DNA of 34,223 nucleotides from the NCBI GenBank assembly GCA_021604785.1, contig BQJQ01000009.1, positions 1-34,223 on the forward strand, written 5' to 3'. The position numbers were made by a program, and so were the translations under genes. Below the pieces are notes generated by a model, which saw only the letters and a program-made list of their open reading frames with translations, had not been told where the DNA came from and searched no databases. Source of the DNA: Phycisphaeraceae bacterium. GTDB lineage: Bacteria; Planctomycetota; Phycisphaerae; Phycisphaerales; UBA1924. Numbering within the stretch: position 1 is the first letter of the stretch; every line of letters begins with the position of its first letter. Below, piece after piece: positions 5,954-14,216 of the stretch.

Positions 5954-7503
5954 AGCAGCTTGAACCCGCCGGGCTCGACGCCGGCGTCGATGCTCTGCGC
6001 GGGGGCGACGGGGGTGCCGGCGTAGTGCGATTGGATGCCGTGCGTCCAAGCCTTGGCGCGCTCGGTGAGGTCGAAGTTGTCGGTCATGAACCGCCCGGGG
6101 CTGACGAGGATGCCCAGGTCCGCGCCGTTGTAGAGGTAGTCGCCCTCGCCGGAGATGCGGAGGAAGAAGGCGCGGTTTTCGTGCTGCACGGTGCGCCGGT
6201 GCGTCTGCATGCGGACATGGCGGATCTGCCCCGACCCGTCGATCTCCCAGAGCCCCGAGGGCGGGGCGGCGGTAATGTGCTTCACGTCGTCGCCCGTGTA
6301 CTTCATGACCAGCTGCGACCAAGAGTCGATATTCTCCGGGTCCGACCAGCGTGTGTTGAGATCATCGACGTCGTAGTCGGACTTGATGCCCATCCATTCG
6401 AGCAGGTGGAACAGGAACAGCGGCGCGTCCGCGTGGGCGAACGACGAGAGGTTGGTCATCGAGCTGGCGCCGGTGATCCGCGGGTTGCACTCGCCCAGGT
6501 AGACTTTGCCCGCGTCGAGATCGGTGAGGAAATCGAGCTCGAAGTACCCGCGGTACCCCTGCGCTGCGAGCCCGTCGCCAAATTTCATGGCGGCGTCGCG
6601 GGCCTTCTTGCGGGTCTTGGCGTCGAACGCGCCCGCGAAGACCTCGTTGCCGCACCACCCGCCGCGGTACGGGGTGAGTTCTTTGAACCCGACGAGCTCG
6701 GTCATGAGCGGCCCGACGATGGTGCCGTTGGATGTCACGCACGCTTCGAGCGCCGCGCCGCGGCAGCGGATCCGCTTCATCACCTTGACCTCGGGCGCCT
6801 CGGTGATGTCCGCGGCATGCTTCTCGAAGTCGGCCTCATTGGAGACGAAGAAGGTTGTGTGCCCCGAGTCGCCGTAGGCGGTCTGAATGACCAGGTCGTC
6901 GCCCAGTTTGGCGGTCGCCTTGCGCAAGGCCTTGTACGAATCGATCTTCGCGAGCACGTTGGGCACGGACTTCACGCCCGCCCGGTCCGCGATGCGGGTC
7001 GTCTCGACCTTGTCGTCGATCGCGTTGCGGAGTGCGGCGGTCGGGAAGCAGACCTCGAGCCCGAGCTCCTTGCAGAGTGCCTCGGTCTTCTCATCGAACA
7101 TCAGGAAGACGGCTTTGCCCCCCTTGCCGCGTTGCTTGATGAACTCGGCGACCGCCGGGTGCGAGAGAAGGTAGTTGTTGATGTCCTCGATCGAGGTCCA
7201 CGGCTCGTGCTCGATCTCGGGGGGCACAAAGACGTTGGGGTGCTGCCCGTCGAAGCAGTCGATCGCGTTGATGTAGGTGAACCCGCGGACCCACTCGTCC
7301 ATGCCCAGCAGGTTGAACGGGGTGGCGCTGATGAAGTAGACCGGCTCGGTGTTGCGGTAGAAGAAGCGGCGGATGTCCGAGATGCCGCGGAGGCGCCGCT
7401 GGTCGCCGTCGGCGGCGTGGTCGGACGCGAGCGGGCGAGCCCCGGACGCGAGCGACTTGCCCTTCTTGGGGGCGGACTTGGTTGGCGGTCTTCCTGAGCC
7501 CAT
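5950..7503 (-). CDS. ATP-grasp domain protein (probable carboxylate-amine ligase)
   Basis: Protein of 517 aa. After a basic, disordered start (about 40 aa) comes a pre-ATP-grasp domain (EPVYFISATPFNLLGMDEW). The ATP-grasp fold follows: DDKVETTRIADRAGVKSVPN, strand DDLVIQTAYGDSGHTTFFV with the flexible loop, and metal ligands in GYRGYFELDF (about Glu322) and YLGECNPRITG (about Glu338, Asn340). Such proteins are often annotated as biotin carboxylase, but no biotin carrier or carboxyltransferase is nearby. Most stand-alone ATP-grasp enzymes join a carboxylate to an amine through an acyl phosphate. It lies 3 nt after the decarboxylase and overlaps the C45 hydrolase. I infer it ligates the amine made by the operon; the partner acid is unknown. 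A C-terminal region of about 150 aa beyond the core has no motif I can name. Confidence 0.85.
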   Translation of the reverse strand: MGSGRPPTKSAPKKGKSLASGARPLASDHAADGDQRRLRGISDIRRFFYRNTEPVYFISATPFNLLGMDEWVRGFTYINAIDCFDGQHPNVFVPPEIEHEPWTSIEDINNYLLSHPAVAEFIKQRGKGGKAVFLMFDEKTEALCKELGLEVCFPTAALRNAIDDKVETTRIADRAGVKSVPNVLAKIDSYKALRKATAKLGDDLVIQTAYGDSGHTTFFVSNEADFEKHAADITEAPEVKVMKRIRCRGAALEACVTSNGTIVGPLMTELVGFKELTPYRGGWCGNEVFAGAFDAKTRKKARDAAMKFGDGLAAQGYRGYFELDFLTDLDAGKVYLGECNPRITGASSMTNLSSFAHADAPLFLFHLLEWMGIKSDYDVDDLNTRWSDPENIDSWSQLVMKYTGDDVKHITAAPPSGLWEIDGSGQIRHVRMQTHRRTVQHENRAFFLRISGEGDYLYNGADLGILVSPGRFMTDNFDLTERAKAWTHGIQSHYAGTPVAPAQSIDAGVEPGGFKLL

Positions 7504-7506
7504 GGG

Positions 7507-10236
7507 TCACACCCTTTCGGTGTTGGTGGTCGTGAGTTCGCCCGACGAAGCCCGCTCGAGCGCGGCCTCGGTGAAGACGCGGAGACCCTTGACTGGGTCG
7601 TACCCGTGGATCTCCTTGACGTCCAGGGCGAGGAGGTAGGCGATGATCTCCGGGCTGAGCACCTGCCCGGGGACAAGGATCGGGAACCCGGGCGGGTATG
7701 GCGTGACGAAAGCGGCCGAGACGTACTCGTGCCCGTCCTCGATCGTCGCGAGGGTCGCGCGGTCGAGCCCGATGAGATCGATGTTGTTTTCGTCGTAGGC
7801 GAGGAAGTACGCACGCCGGAGGTCGCCCTCGGGCGTGGGGGCGCTGTCGGGCTTGAAGGCGCTGTGGAAGCGGCTGAAGTTGGGCAGCGGCGGGCCCTCG
7901 ATCAGCGAGTCCACCCGGGCCGAGTGGCGGGCGAGCCCCGAGTCGCTCTCGACCGAGAGCCGGTCGGCGATGTCAAGCGAGATCTCGACGAGGACATCGA
8001 CGAGGTAGGCGATGTCTCCGCGGGTGGTGCCGATGTTGGGCATGAACAACGCGGTGTTGCGGGAGGTTTTGTTGATCTGGATGTCGTACTTGTCCATGAG
8101 CAGGTGGCGGAAGGTGTCGCCGTCCATGCCCGTGGCGCCGATGTAGAGCGTCACGCGCGTGGGGTCGAGCGTGAACTCGTCCATGCGGTAGGCGCGGTCG
8201 AGCTGGCCCCACCCGTGCTCGTTGTCGTAGTAGAAGTCCAGGCCCGACGGGCGGTGGTCGTTTGGGATCATGTCCGCCGGGCGGAGGACAGAGAAGAACC
8301 GGGCGATGTCCGGGTGCTCGCTGACGCGCTGTCGGAGGGTCATCGCGAGCCCGATGGTCTGCTCGACCATCTCGAACCCCTCGAGCTCGACCTGGCGGCG
8401 CCCGACGTCGAGCGACGCGACGATCTGGTAGTTGGGCGAGGTGGACGTGTGCGTCATGAACGCTTCGTGGAACGAGTCCGATGCCTTCTGCTCGAAGTCC
8501 TCGTCGTAGACGTGGATCATGGAGCCCTGCCGCAGCGACGTGAGCGTTTTGTGCGTCGATTGCGTCGCGTAGACGCGGATGCGGACGCGTTCGGGGTCCA
8601 CCATTGCGTCGGCGTCGCTCGCCTGGGCGTACGTCGCTTTGTATTCCGGCGAGCGGAACCGCGTGCGGAGTCGGCTCGCGGCGTCCATCGCGGTCCGACG
8701 GCGCAGCGTCGGGCTGAACCGGGCGTAGGCGTACCACGCCTCGTCCCACAAGAAAATCATGTCGGGCTTGATCGCGAGCACACGCTCCATGACGCGATCG
8801 GGGTCGTAGGTCAGCCCGTCGAAAGTGCAGTTGGTGAGGATGAGCATCCGCACCTGGTCGAGCTTGCCCGCGGCCTTGAGGTCGAGCAACTGTCGCTCGA
8901 TCTCCTCGAGCGGCACGGCGCCGTACATCGAGTACTGCGGCAGCGCGTACGAATCCAGATAGACCGGCATCGCACCCGCGAGGGCCAGGGCGTAGTGGTG
9001 CGACTTGTGGCAGTCGCGGTCCACCAGCACGATGTCGCCTGGCTGGATCATCGCCTGGGCGACGATCTTGTTGGCCGTGGAGGTGCCGTTGGTGACGAAG
9101 TAGGAGTGCCGTGCCCCGAAGGCTCTGGCCGCGCTGTCCTGCGCCTTCTTGATCGGGCCGCGGGGCTGGAGGAGCGAGTCGAGCCCGCCGCTGGTCGCCG
9201 ACGTCTCGGCCATGAAGATGTTGGGCCCGTAGAAGTCGAGCAGGTCCTTGGCCCAGTGCCCGCTGCTCATCGACTTGCCGCGGGCGATGGGCAGGGCGTG
9301 GAAGACGCCCGTGGGCTTGGCGCTGTACTTGCGCAGCGCGTCGAAGAAGGGCGCCTCGAACCGCGAGCGGACACCCTTGAGGATGCTCAGGTGCTGCTCC
9401 ATGTGCTGCTCGAGCCGGTAGAAAACGCGTCGGAAGTTCGTGCCGTGGTTGCCGGCGACGCGGTCGAGCGGCGCGTCGGTGACGAGGAACAGGTCGATCT
9501 CCGGGCGCAGCCGCTTGATCTGCTTGGCGAGCTCGACGCTGCGGTCGAGCCCGAAGCACGTCGGCATCGCGTCGGTTGTCAGGACGTCGAGGTACCGGCT
9601 CAGGGCCGGGTCCTGGTGCTCCGTGCGGAACGCGTAGTTGTACCGTAGGAAGACGGTTTGGATCGTCCAGTTGAACTGCACCGCGATCAACGCGTCTTCG
9701 AGCGAGGGGACGGTGAGGAGCTCGTAGACGAATTCGTCGGTGTCCCGCCGGCAGGCGCGGAGCCCGTCGCGGAGTTCTTCGTGGTCGTACCCGTCGATGC
9801 CGTCCACGACGAGGACCTCGAAGTACGGCTTGCCGGTCTTCGTATGCTTGCCCGGCGCGTCCTTGCGTGCGTCGGCGAGCTGGTCCGCGTGGGTCGCCGC
9901 TTCGAGGCTCGCGTTGCGCTGGCGGTATGCGTCGCCCACGAGGAGGCGGGCGAGCTCGCGCGCTTCGTTGGCAAGGTCGGCGTAGGCCCCGTGCTCAAGC
10001 AGCGCTGTCAGCTTCGCCATGCGGCCAAGCCCGGGGAACGCCCAGAACGACTCGAACGTGCGCAGCCTCGCGAGACTCTCGGCGACCAGCGCCCGGGGCT
10101 CGGTCAGGTCCCGCTTCTCGCGGCTGAACTCCTTGAGCCAGGCGCACCGCGACTGGAAATCGTTCCATGTGTCGAGGCGCAGCTGCGGCGCGCTGTACGG
10201 TCCCGGCGGCGGTGTATGGGAGCTGGCTTTCGTCAT
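7507..10236 (-). CDS. PLP-dependent Lys/Orn/Arg decarboxylase (fold I, AdiA/LdcI type)
   Basis: Protein of 909 aa, clearly longer than the about 710-760 aa of bacterial inducible decarboxylases. Residues 140-300 look like the receiver-like wing domain (EVLVVDGIDGYDHEELRDGL). The PLP domain runs from about 310 to 700: SATSGGLDSLLQP, YFVTNGTSTANKI, DRDCHKSHHYAL, FLWDEAWYAYARFSP (the counterpart of DSAWVPYxxFSP in lysine and ornithine decarboxylases), and ATQSTHKTL, whose Lys (about 563) binds PLP. A C-terminal domain follows. The first about 140 residues are an extra helical region. The enzyme should remove CO2 from arginine, lysine or ornithine to give agmatine, cadaverine or putrescine; which one cannot be read from sequence. 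ATG 10236 overlaps the nitrilase stop as TGATG; GTG 10239 is also possible. Confidence 0.92.
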   Translation of the reverse strand: MTKASSHTPPPGPYSAPQLRLDTWNDFQSRCAWLKEFSREKRDLTEPRALVAESLARLRTFESFWAFPGLGRMAKLTALLEHGAYADLANEARELARLLVGDAYRQRNASLEAATHADQLADARKDAPGKHTKTGKPYFEVLVVDGIDGYDHEELRDGLRACRRDTDEFVYELLTVPSLEDALIAVQFNWTIQTVFLRYNYAFRTEHQDPALSRYLDVLTTDAMPTCFGLDRSVELAKQIKRLRPEIDLFLVTDAPLDRVAGNHGTNFRRVFYRLEQHMEQHLSILKGVRSRFEAPFFDALRKYSAKPTGVFHALPIARGKSMSSGHWAKDLLDFYGPNIFMAETSATSGGLDSLLQPRGPIKKAQDSAARAFGARHSYFVTNGTSTANKIVAQAMIQPGDIVLVDRDCHKSHHYALALAGAMPVYLDSYALPQYSMYGAVPLEEIERQLLDLKAAGKLDQVRMLILTNCTFDGLTYDPDRVMERVLAIKPDMIFLWDEAWYAYARFSPTLRRRTAMDAASRLRTRFRSPEYKATYAQASDADAMVDPERVRIRVYATQSTHKTLTSLRQGSMIHVYDEDFEQKASDSFHEAFMTHTSTSPNYQIVASLDVGRRQVELEGFEMVEQTIGLAMTLRQRVSEHPDIARFFSVLRPADMIPNDHRPSGLDFYYDNEHGWGQLDRAYRMDEFTLDPTRVTLYIGATGMDGDTFRHLLMDKYDIQINKTSRNTALFMPNIGTTRGDIAYLVDVLVEISLDIADRLSVESDSGLARHSARVDSLIEGPPLPNFSRFHSAFKPDSAPTPEGDLRRAYFLAYDENNIDLIGLDRATLATIEDGHEYVSAAFVTPYPPGFPILVPGQVLSPEIIAYLLALDVKEIHGYDPVKGLRVFTEAALERASSGELTTTNTERV

Positions 10237-11204
10237 CACGCGTTCCCCGCCGCCGGGGGAGGCGCGCCCAGGCCGTGACCGGTCACGGGTGCGGGCACGG
10301 CGGGTGATTCGACCGGGTCAGCGTCTGATGGGCCGGCGATGCCCGCGCGGGAGCCGCGGGCCATTTTTTCAAGCGGCCCGAGCGAGTCGAGGTACGCCGC
10401 GACGCCCGATACGCGGTCGTAGACGGGGAAGTCCACGACGCGGTCACGGAAGCTTTTGAGCGGCTGACCGAGCCCCTTGAGCCCGACCTCGCGCGAGCGA
10501 CGGACCCGGTCAAGGTCGAGCTCGATCGGGAGCATCTCCTCGTTGCTGCCGGCCTGGTAGAGCACATCGCCCGTGGGGGAGACGAGCAGGGACCGCCCGT
10601 TGCCGCCGTCGCCGATGCCGTTGATGTCGATGACGTAACACTGGTTCATCGCGGCGGTGGCGCGGACGATCGAGAGCTCGACGTCGCGGTCGATGCTGCC
10701 GGTCAGGGTGGGATGGAGGATCACCTCGGCGCCCATCGCGGCGAGGGTGCGGGAGGTCTCGGGCATCCACATGTCGTAGCAGATGCTCACGCCGAACCGC
10801 CCGACGTCGGGGACGTCGAAGACGCAGAACTCGGTGCCCGACTCGACACCCGTCTCGTATGGCATGAACGGGAACATTTTGCGGAAGCGAGCGATCACCT
10901 CGCCGGCGGGGTTGATGACCGGGGCGGTGTTGTAGATCCCGCCCGAGGTCTGTTCGTAGAGGGAGCCTGGGATGAGCCAGATGGAGTGCTTGGCCGCGAG
11001 CCGGCGGTAGGTCTCTTCGACCTCGCTTGGCAAGGGGACGGCGTTGCCGGTCCACCCGCCGAATGTTGCGAGTTCGCTCACCAGCACCATCTGCACCCAG
11101 GGGTACAGGTGCATGAGCATCTCGATGCGGTCGCAGATATGGGGGAGATTGGATTGGCGTCCGGAGATGTTGAGCTGGAGGCCGGCGACGGCGAACGGAT
11201 GCAT
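10236..11204 (-). CDS. carbon-nitrogen hydrolase (nitrilase superfamily)
   Basis: Protein of 322 aa with the Glu-Lys-Cys triad of the nitrilase superfamily: Glu44 in LVSELATFGG, Lys109 in ARFRKMFPF, and Cys142 in VSICYDMWMPE. It opens with VAGLQLN, the usual first strand. Members hydrolyse amides, carbamoyl groups or nitriles; those in polyamine routes include N-carbamoylputrescine amidase (AguB) and 5-aminovaleramidase (DavA). The preceding residues in VSICYD are typical of aliphatic amidases, but they do not fix the substrate. A Pro/Ala-rich tail of about 35 residues is probably disordered. ATG 11204 has AAGGG 7 nt upstream and lies 4 nt after the aminotransferase stop. Its place between aminotransferase and decarboxylase suggests it works on an amine-derived amide. 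Confidence 0.9.
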   Translation of the reverse strand: MHPFAVAGLQLNISGRQSNLPHICDRIEMLMHLYPWVQMVLVSELATFGGWTGNAVPLPSEVEETYRRLAAKHSIWLIPGSLYEQTSGGIYNTAPVINPAGEVIARFRKMFPFMPYETGVESGTEFCVFDVPDVGRFGVSICYDMWMPETSRTLAAMGAEVILHPTLTGSIDRDVELSIVRATAAMNQCYVIDINGIGDGGNGRSLLVSPTGDVLYQAGSNEEMLPIELDLDRVRRSREVGLKGLGQPLKSFRDRVVDFPVYDRVSGVAAYLDSLGPLEKMARGSRAGIAGPSDADPVESPAVPAPVTGHGLGAPPPAAGNA

Positions 11205-11208
11205 GGGG

Positions 11209-12531
11209 TTACCCTTCAGAGCCGGCGCGGGCCGGCTGCTTGGTGTGCGCAGAGATCGCGTTGTCGAGGATATCAAGCCCGCGTTCGAGGTCCGCGTCGG
11301 AGATGACGAGCGGGGCGAGGACGCGGATGACGTTGCCATCCACGCCGGCGGGGATGACGATCAGCCCGTTGTCGCGGCAGGTCGCGACGATGCTCTTAGT
11401 CAGCGCTGCGTCCGGGGTCGCGGGGTCGCCGTTGCGTGAGAACTCGATCGCCATCATGGCGCCGAGCCCGCGGACGTCGGTGACCTCGGGCACGCGGGAG
11501 GCGATCGCCTCGAACCGCTCGCGGATGCGGGTGCCCGAGTGCTCGCCGCGGGCGTTGAGGCCGAGGGATTCCATTTGACGGATGGTGGCGAGCGCGCCGG
11601 CGCAGGCGACGGGGTTGCCGCCGTAGGTTCCGCCGAGGGTGCCCGGGGTGACGCGGTCCATGACCTCGGCCTTGCCGAGGACGGCGGAGATGGGCAGCCC
11701 GCCGCCCAGAGACTTGGCCCACGTCGAGAGGTCGGGCGTGACGCCGTAGTGCTCGTACGCCGCCCAGCGCCCGGTGCGCCCGAAGCCGGTCTGGACCTCG
11801 TCAAAGATGAGCATGATGCCGTGCTCGTCGCAGATCTCGCGGAGCCCGCGGACGTACTCGGGCGGCGCGACGTTGAACCCGCCCTCGCCCTGGACGAGCT
11901 CGATGATGATCGCCGCGACGTTACCCGGCGCGACCGTGTCGTGCAGTGCTGCACGCAGGCGCGTCAGCTCACGCTGCGAGACGTCGTGCTCGCTGCCGCC
12001 GCGGTGCTGGCGAACGAGCGGGTATGGCAGGCGGTAGACCTCGGGCGCGAAGGGCCCGCACCCGATCTTGTAGCTCACCTTTGAAGTCAGCGATGTCGCG
12101 AGCAACGTCCGTCCGTGGAACGCGCCGGTGAAGCAGATCACCCCGGCCCGCCCGGTCGCTTGGCGCGCGATCTTGATCGCGTTCTCGACGGCCTCGGCCC
12201 CGGTGTTGACCAGCAGCGCCTTGGTGCTCGGGCCGTGCGGGAGCAGCTCGACGAGCTTCTCGCATAGCGCGACGTAGGGCTCATACGTCGCGACATGGAT
12301 GCTCGCGTGCAGCAGCTCGCCCGCCTGCTCGCGGATTGCGCGAACTACCTGCTCATCGCAGTGCCCGACGTTCATGACGCCGATGCCGCCGGCGAAGTCG
12401 ATGAACGCGCGCCCGACGAGGTCGGTGACCGTCGCCCCGTGCGCGCTGGCGACCGTGAGGTCGGACATGCGGCCAACCCCCTGGCACACGACCCGCTCGC
12501 GCCGCCGGATAAGCTCGTCGCTGCTGGACAT
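11209..12531 (-). CDS. gabT: class III aminotransferase (GABA/putrescine/5-aminovalerate type)
   Basis: Protein of 440 aa with the whole class III pattern: FAGGIGVMNVGHCD near the start, LLVNTGAEAVENAIKIAR, CFTGAFHGRT, IIIELVQGEGG, LIFDEVQTGFGRTG with the PLP-binding Asp (about 244), and LSTWAKSLGGGLPISAV with the Schiff-base Lys (about 273), then TPGTLGGTYGGNPVACA. This is the GabT/DavT/PuuE group of omega-amino acid or diamine aminotransferases, which pass the amino group to 2-oxoglutarate. The next enzyme encoded is a semialdehyde dehydrogenase, so an omega-amino acid such as GABA or 5-aminovalerate is the likely substrate. I chose ATG 12531, which has AGGAG 7-8 nt upstream; GTG 12561, 1 nt from the preceding stop, would add 10 residues. 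The symbol reflects the family, not a proven substrate. Confidence 0.92.
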   Translation of the reverse strand: MSSSDELIRRRERVVCQGVGRMSDLTVASAHGATVTDLVGRAFIDFAGGIGVMNVGHCDEQVVRAIREQAGELLHASIHVATYEPYVALCEKLVELLPHGPSTKALLVNTGAEAVENAIKIARQATGRAGVICFTGAFHGRTLLATSLTSKVSYKIGCGPFAPEVYRLPYPLVRQHRGGSEHDVSQRELTRLRAALHDTVAPGNVAAIIIELVQGEGGFNVAPPEYVRGLREICDEHGIMLIFDEVQTGFGRTGRWAAYEHYGVTPDLSTWAKSLGGGLPISAVLGKAEVMDRVTPGTLGGTYGGNPVACAGALATIRQMESLGLNARGEHSGTRIRERFEAIASRVPEVTDVRGLGAMMAIEFSRNGDPATPDAALTKSIVATCRDNGLIVIPAGVDGNVIRVLAPLVISDADLERGLDILDNAISAHTKQPARAGSEG

Positions 12532-12562
12532 CCCTCGCTCCTGAATGGGTTCTGCTGTCACG

Positions 12563-13996
12563 TCAGAGCTGCCACGAGACGTATTTGATCTCGGTGTACT
12601 CGTCCATCGCGTACTTCCCGCCCTCGCGTCCGAAGCCGGAATGCTTGACGCCGCCGAATGGGGCCTGGGCGGTCGAGGGCCCGCCGTCGTTGGCGCCGAC
12701 GATGCCGTACTCGAGCGCCTCGGCGACGCGCATCAGGCGCGAGGCGTCGCGGGTAAAGTAGTACGCGGCCAACCCGTACTCGGACGCGTTGGCCAGCTCG
12801 ATCGCCTCGCGCTCTGCGGTGAACCGGGCGACCGGGGCGACCGGGCCGAAGGTCTCTTCGCTCGCAAGCTTCATATCAGGCGTCATGCCCTCAACAAGAG
12901 TGGGGGCGTAGAAGCGGTTCGCCAGGCCCTTGGGGTGCACGCGATCGCCGCCCACGGGCACCGTGGCGCCGTGCGAGCGGGCGTCCTCGACGTGCGACTC
13001 GACCTTCTCGACCGCGGCGTCGTTGATGAGCGGGCCGATGTCCACGCCTTCGTGCGCGCCGTCGCCGACGGTGAGCTTCGAGACCGCCTCGGTGAACCCC
13101 GCCACGAACTCGTCGTAGACGCCATCCTGCACGTAGAACCGATTGGCGCAGATGCACGTTTGCCCGGCGTTGCGGAACTTGCACGCGACGGCAGCCGCGA
13201 CCGCCTTGCCCACGTCCGCGTCGTCGAAGACCAGGAACGGCGCGTGCCCGCCCAGCTCGAGCGACAGGCGGAGCAGGTGCTCGGACGCCTTGGACATGAG
13301 CAGCTGCCCAACCCTGGTCGAGCCGGTGAACGAGAGCTTGCGGACCCGGTCGTCGTCGAACAGGGCGTCGCCGATGGTCGCCGCGTCGCCCGTGACGATG
13401 TTGACCACCCCGTCGGGGATGCCCGCTTCGCAGGCGAGCTCGCCGATCGCCAGCGCCGAGAGGGGGGTCAGCTCGGCGGGCTTGATGACAACAGTGCACC
13501 CCGCGGCCAGGGCGGGCCCGAGCTTGCGGGTGATCATCGCCGCGGGGAAGTTCCAGGGCGTAATGATTCCCGTGACGCCCACGGGCTGGCGGAGGACGAG
13601 GATCCGTTTGTCGGGCGCCGACGCGGGGATGATGTCCCCCGTCAGACGTTTGCCCTCCTCGGCGGCCCAGCTCAGGAACGACGCGGCGTACGCGATCTCG
13701 CCGCGGGCCTCCGCGAGCGGCTTGCCCTGCTCAGCCGTCATCAGGGCCGCCAGCCGGTCCGTGTCCCGCCGCATGAGCCCGGCGAGGGCGGACAGCAGCC
13801 CGCCCCGCTCGCCGGCGGTCTTGGCGGCCCACGACTCGCGCGCCCGCCAGGCCGCGTCGATCGCCGACCGGGTCTCCGCCGCGCCAACGGAGGCGACCTC
13901 GGCGATGACCTCATCCCGCGCCGGATTGGTCACGCGGAGGGTCGCTCCGTCCGAGGCTCCGACCCAGGCACCGTCGATCAGGTTGTGTGTTTGCAC
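12563..13996 (-). CDS. gabD: NAD(P)-dependent semialdehyde dehydrogenase (succinate/glutarate semialdehyde type)
   Basis: Protein of 477 aa, full aldehyde dehydrogenase length. Visible signatures are ITPWNFPAAMITRKLGPAL (Asn about 149 of the oxyanion hole), CTVVIKPAELTP, LSFTGSTRVGQ, LSLELGGHAPFLVF (Glu about 247) and FRNAGQTCICANRFYVQ (catalytic Cys about 281), plus SEETFGPVAPVARF and the closing APFGGVKHSGFGREGGKYAMDEYTE. These match the GabD/DavD group that oxidises succinate or glutarate semialdehyde. It is the first gene of the six-gene operon. I chose GTG 13996 because the family starts at about QTHNLIDGAWV and GAAGG lies just upstream; the TTG at 14026 has no site. The spacing is short (about 4 nt). 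The call as class is secure; the chain length of the substrate is not. Confidence 0.93.
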   Translation of the reverse strand: MQTHNLIDGAWVGASDGATLRVTNPARDEVIAEVASVGAAETRSAIDAAWRARESWAAKTAGERGGLLSALAGLMRRDTDRLAALMTAEQGKPLAEARGEIAYAASFLSWAAEEGKRLTGDIIPASAPDKRILVLRQPVGVTGIITPWNFPAAMITRKLGPALAAGCTVVIKPAELTPLSALAIGELACEAGIPDGVVNIVTGDAATIGDALFDDDRVRKLSFTGSTRVGQLLMSKASEHLLRLSLELGGHAPFLVFDDADVGKAVAAAVACKFRNAGQTCICANRFYVQDGVYDEFVAGFTEAVSKLTVGDGAHEGVDIGPLINDAAVEKVESHVEDARSHGATVPVGGDRVHPKGLANRFYAPTLVEGMTPDMKLASEETFGPVAPVARFTAEREAIELANASEYGLAAYYFTRDASRLMRVAEALEYGIVGANDGGPSTAQAPFGGVKHSGFGREGGKYAMDEYTEIKYVSWQL

Positions 13997-14061
13997 GTGT
14001 CCTTCTTTAGCGGTACCCGACGCCAATCCACACCGTGATCACCTACCGCCAAGGCTCCAAG

Positions 14062-14090
14062 AGCATAGGCAGAATTCCCGACGTCGTGAA
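14062..14090 (-). promoter_or_regulatory. predicted promoter of the six-gene amine operon
   Basis: On the minus strand, TTCACG (14085-14090) and TATGCT (14062-14067) are separated by 17 nt, each matching 4 of 6 consensus bases. Transcription would start near 14055 and give a leader of about 60 nt before GTG 13996. The rest of 13997-14216 holds no gene I can support. The same TATGCT hexamer serves as the predicted -10 of the arsR operon. Confidence 0.4.
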
Positions 14091-14216
14091 CGCTTCGTGT
14101 TCGCCGGTTCGCCGATCAGGCGTTCTTCCGGGCGCCGTCGGTGAGCGGAAAGGTCCTGGTGTGTCAGGCTCCGAACCAGTCCCTTGCCGGCTTGATGGCC
14201 CGGCGAAGAACCGCGA

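Noticed and set aside
6025-7497. Long plus-strand open frame antisense to the ATP-grasp gene
   Set aside because: It is rich in Val, Glu, Arg and His with no family pattern, while the minus strand has a complete ATP-grasp protein. Long antisense frames are expected at this GC content.
5950-7503. Annotation of the ATP-grasp gene as biotin carboxylase
   Set aside because: No biotin carrier domain, carboxyltransferase or biotin protein ligase is adjacent; only the ATP-grasp fold is shared.
7606-9648. 680-codon plus-strand open frame antisense to the decarboxylase
   Set aside because: Composition (Val/Glu/Asp/Arg repeats) is a mirror of GC-rich codons on the other strand, where all decarboxylase motifs are present.
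10236-11204. Reading the nitrilase and decarboxylase as a plain agmatine route (AguA/AguB)
   Set aside because: No agmatine deiminase or agmatinase is in the window, and the triad residues alone do not identify N-carbamoylputrescine as the substrate.
12545-14038. 497-codon plus-strand frame antisense to the aldehyde dehydrogenase
   Set aside because: No motif, and it exactly shadows a well-supported gene.
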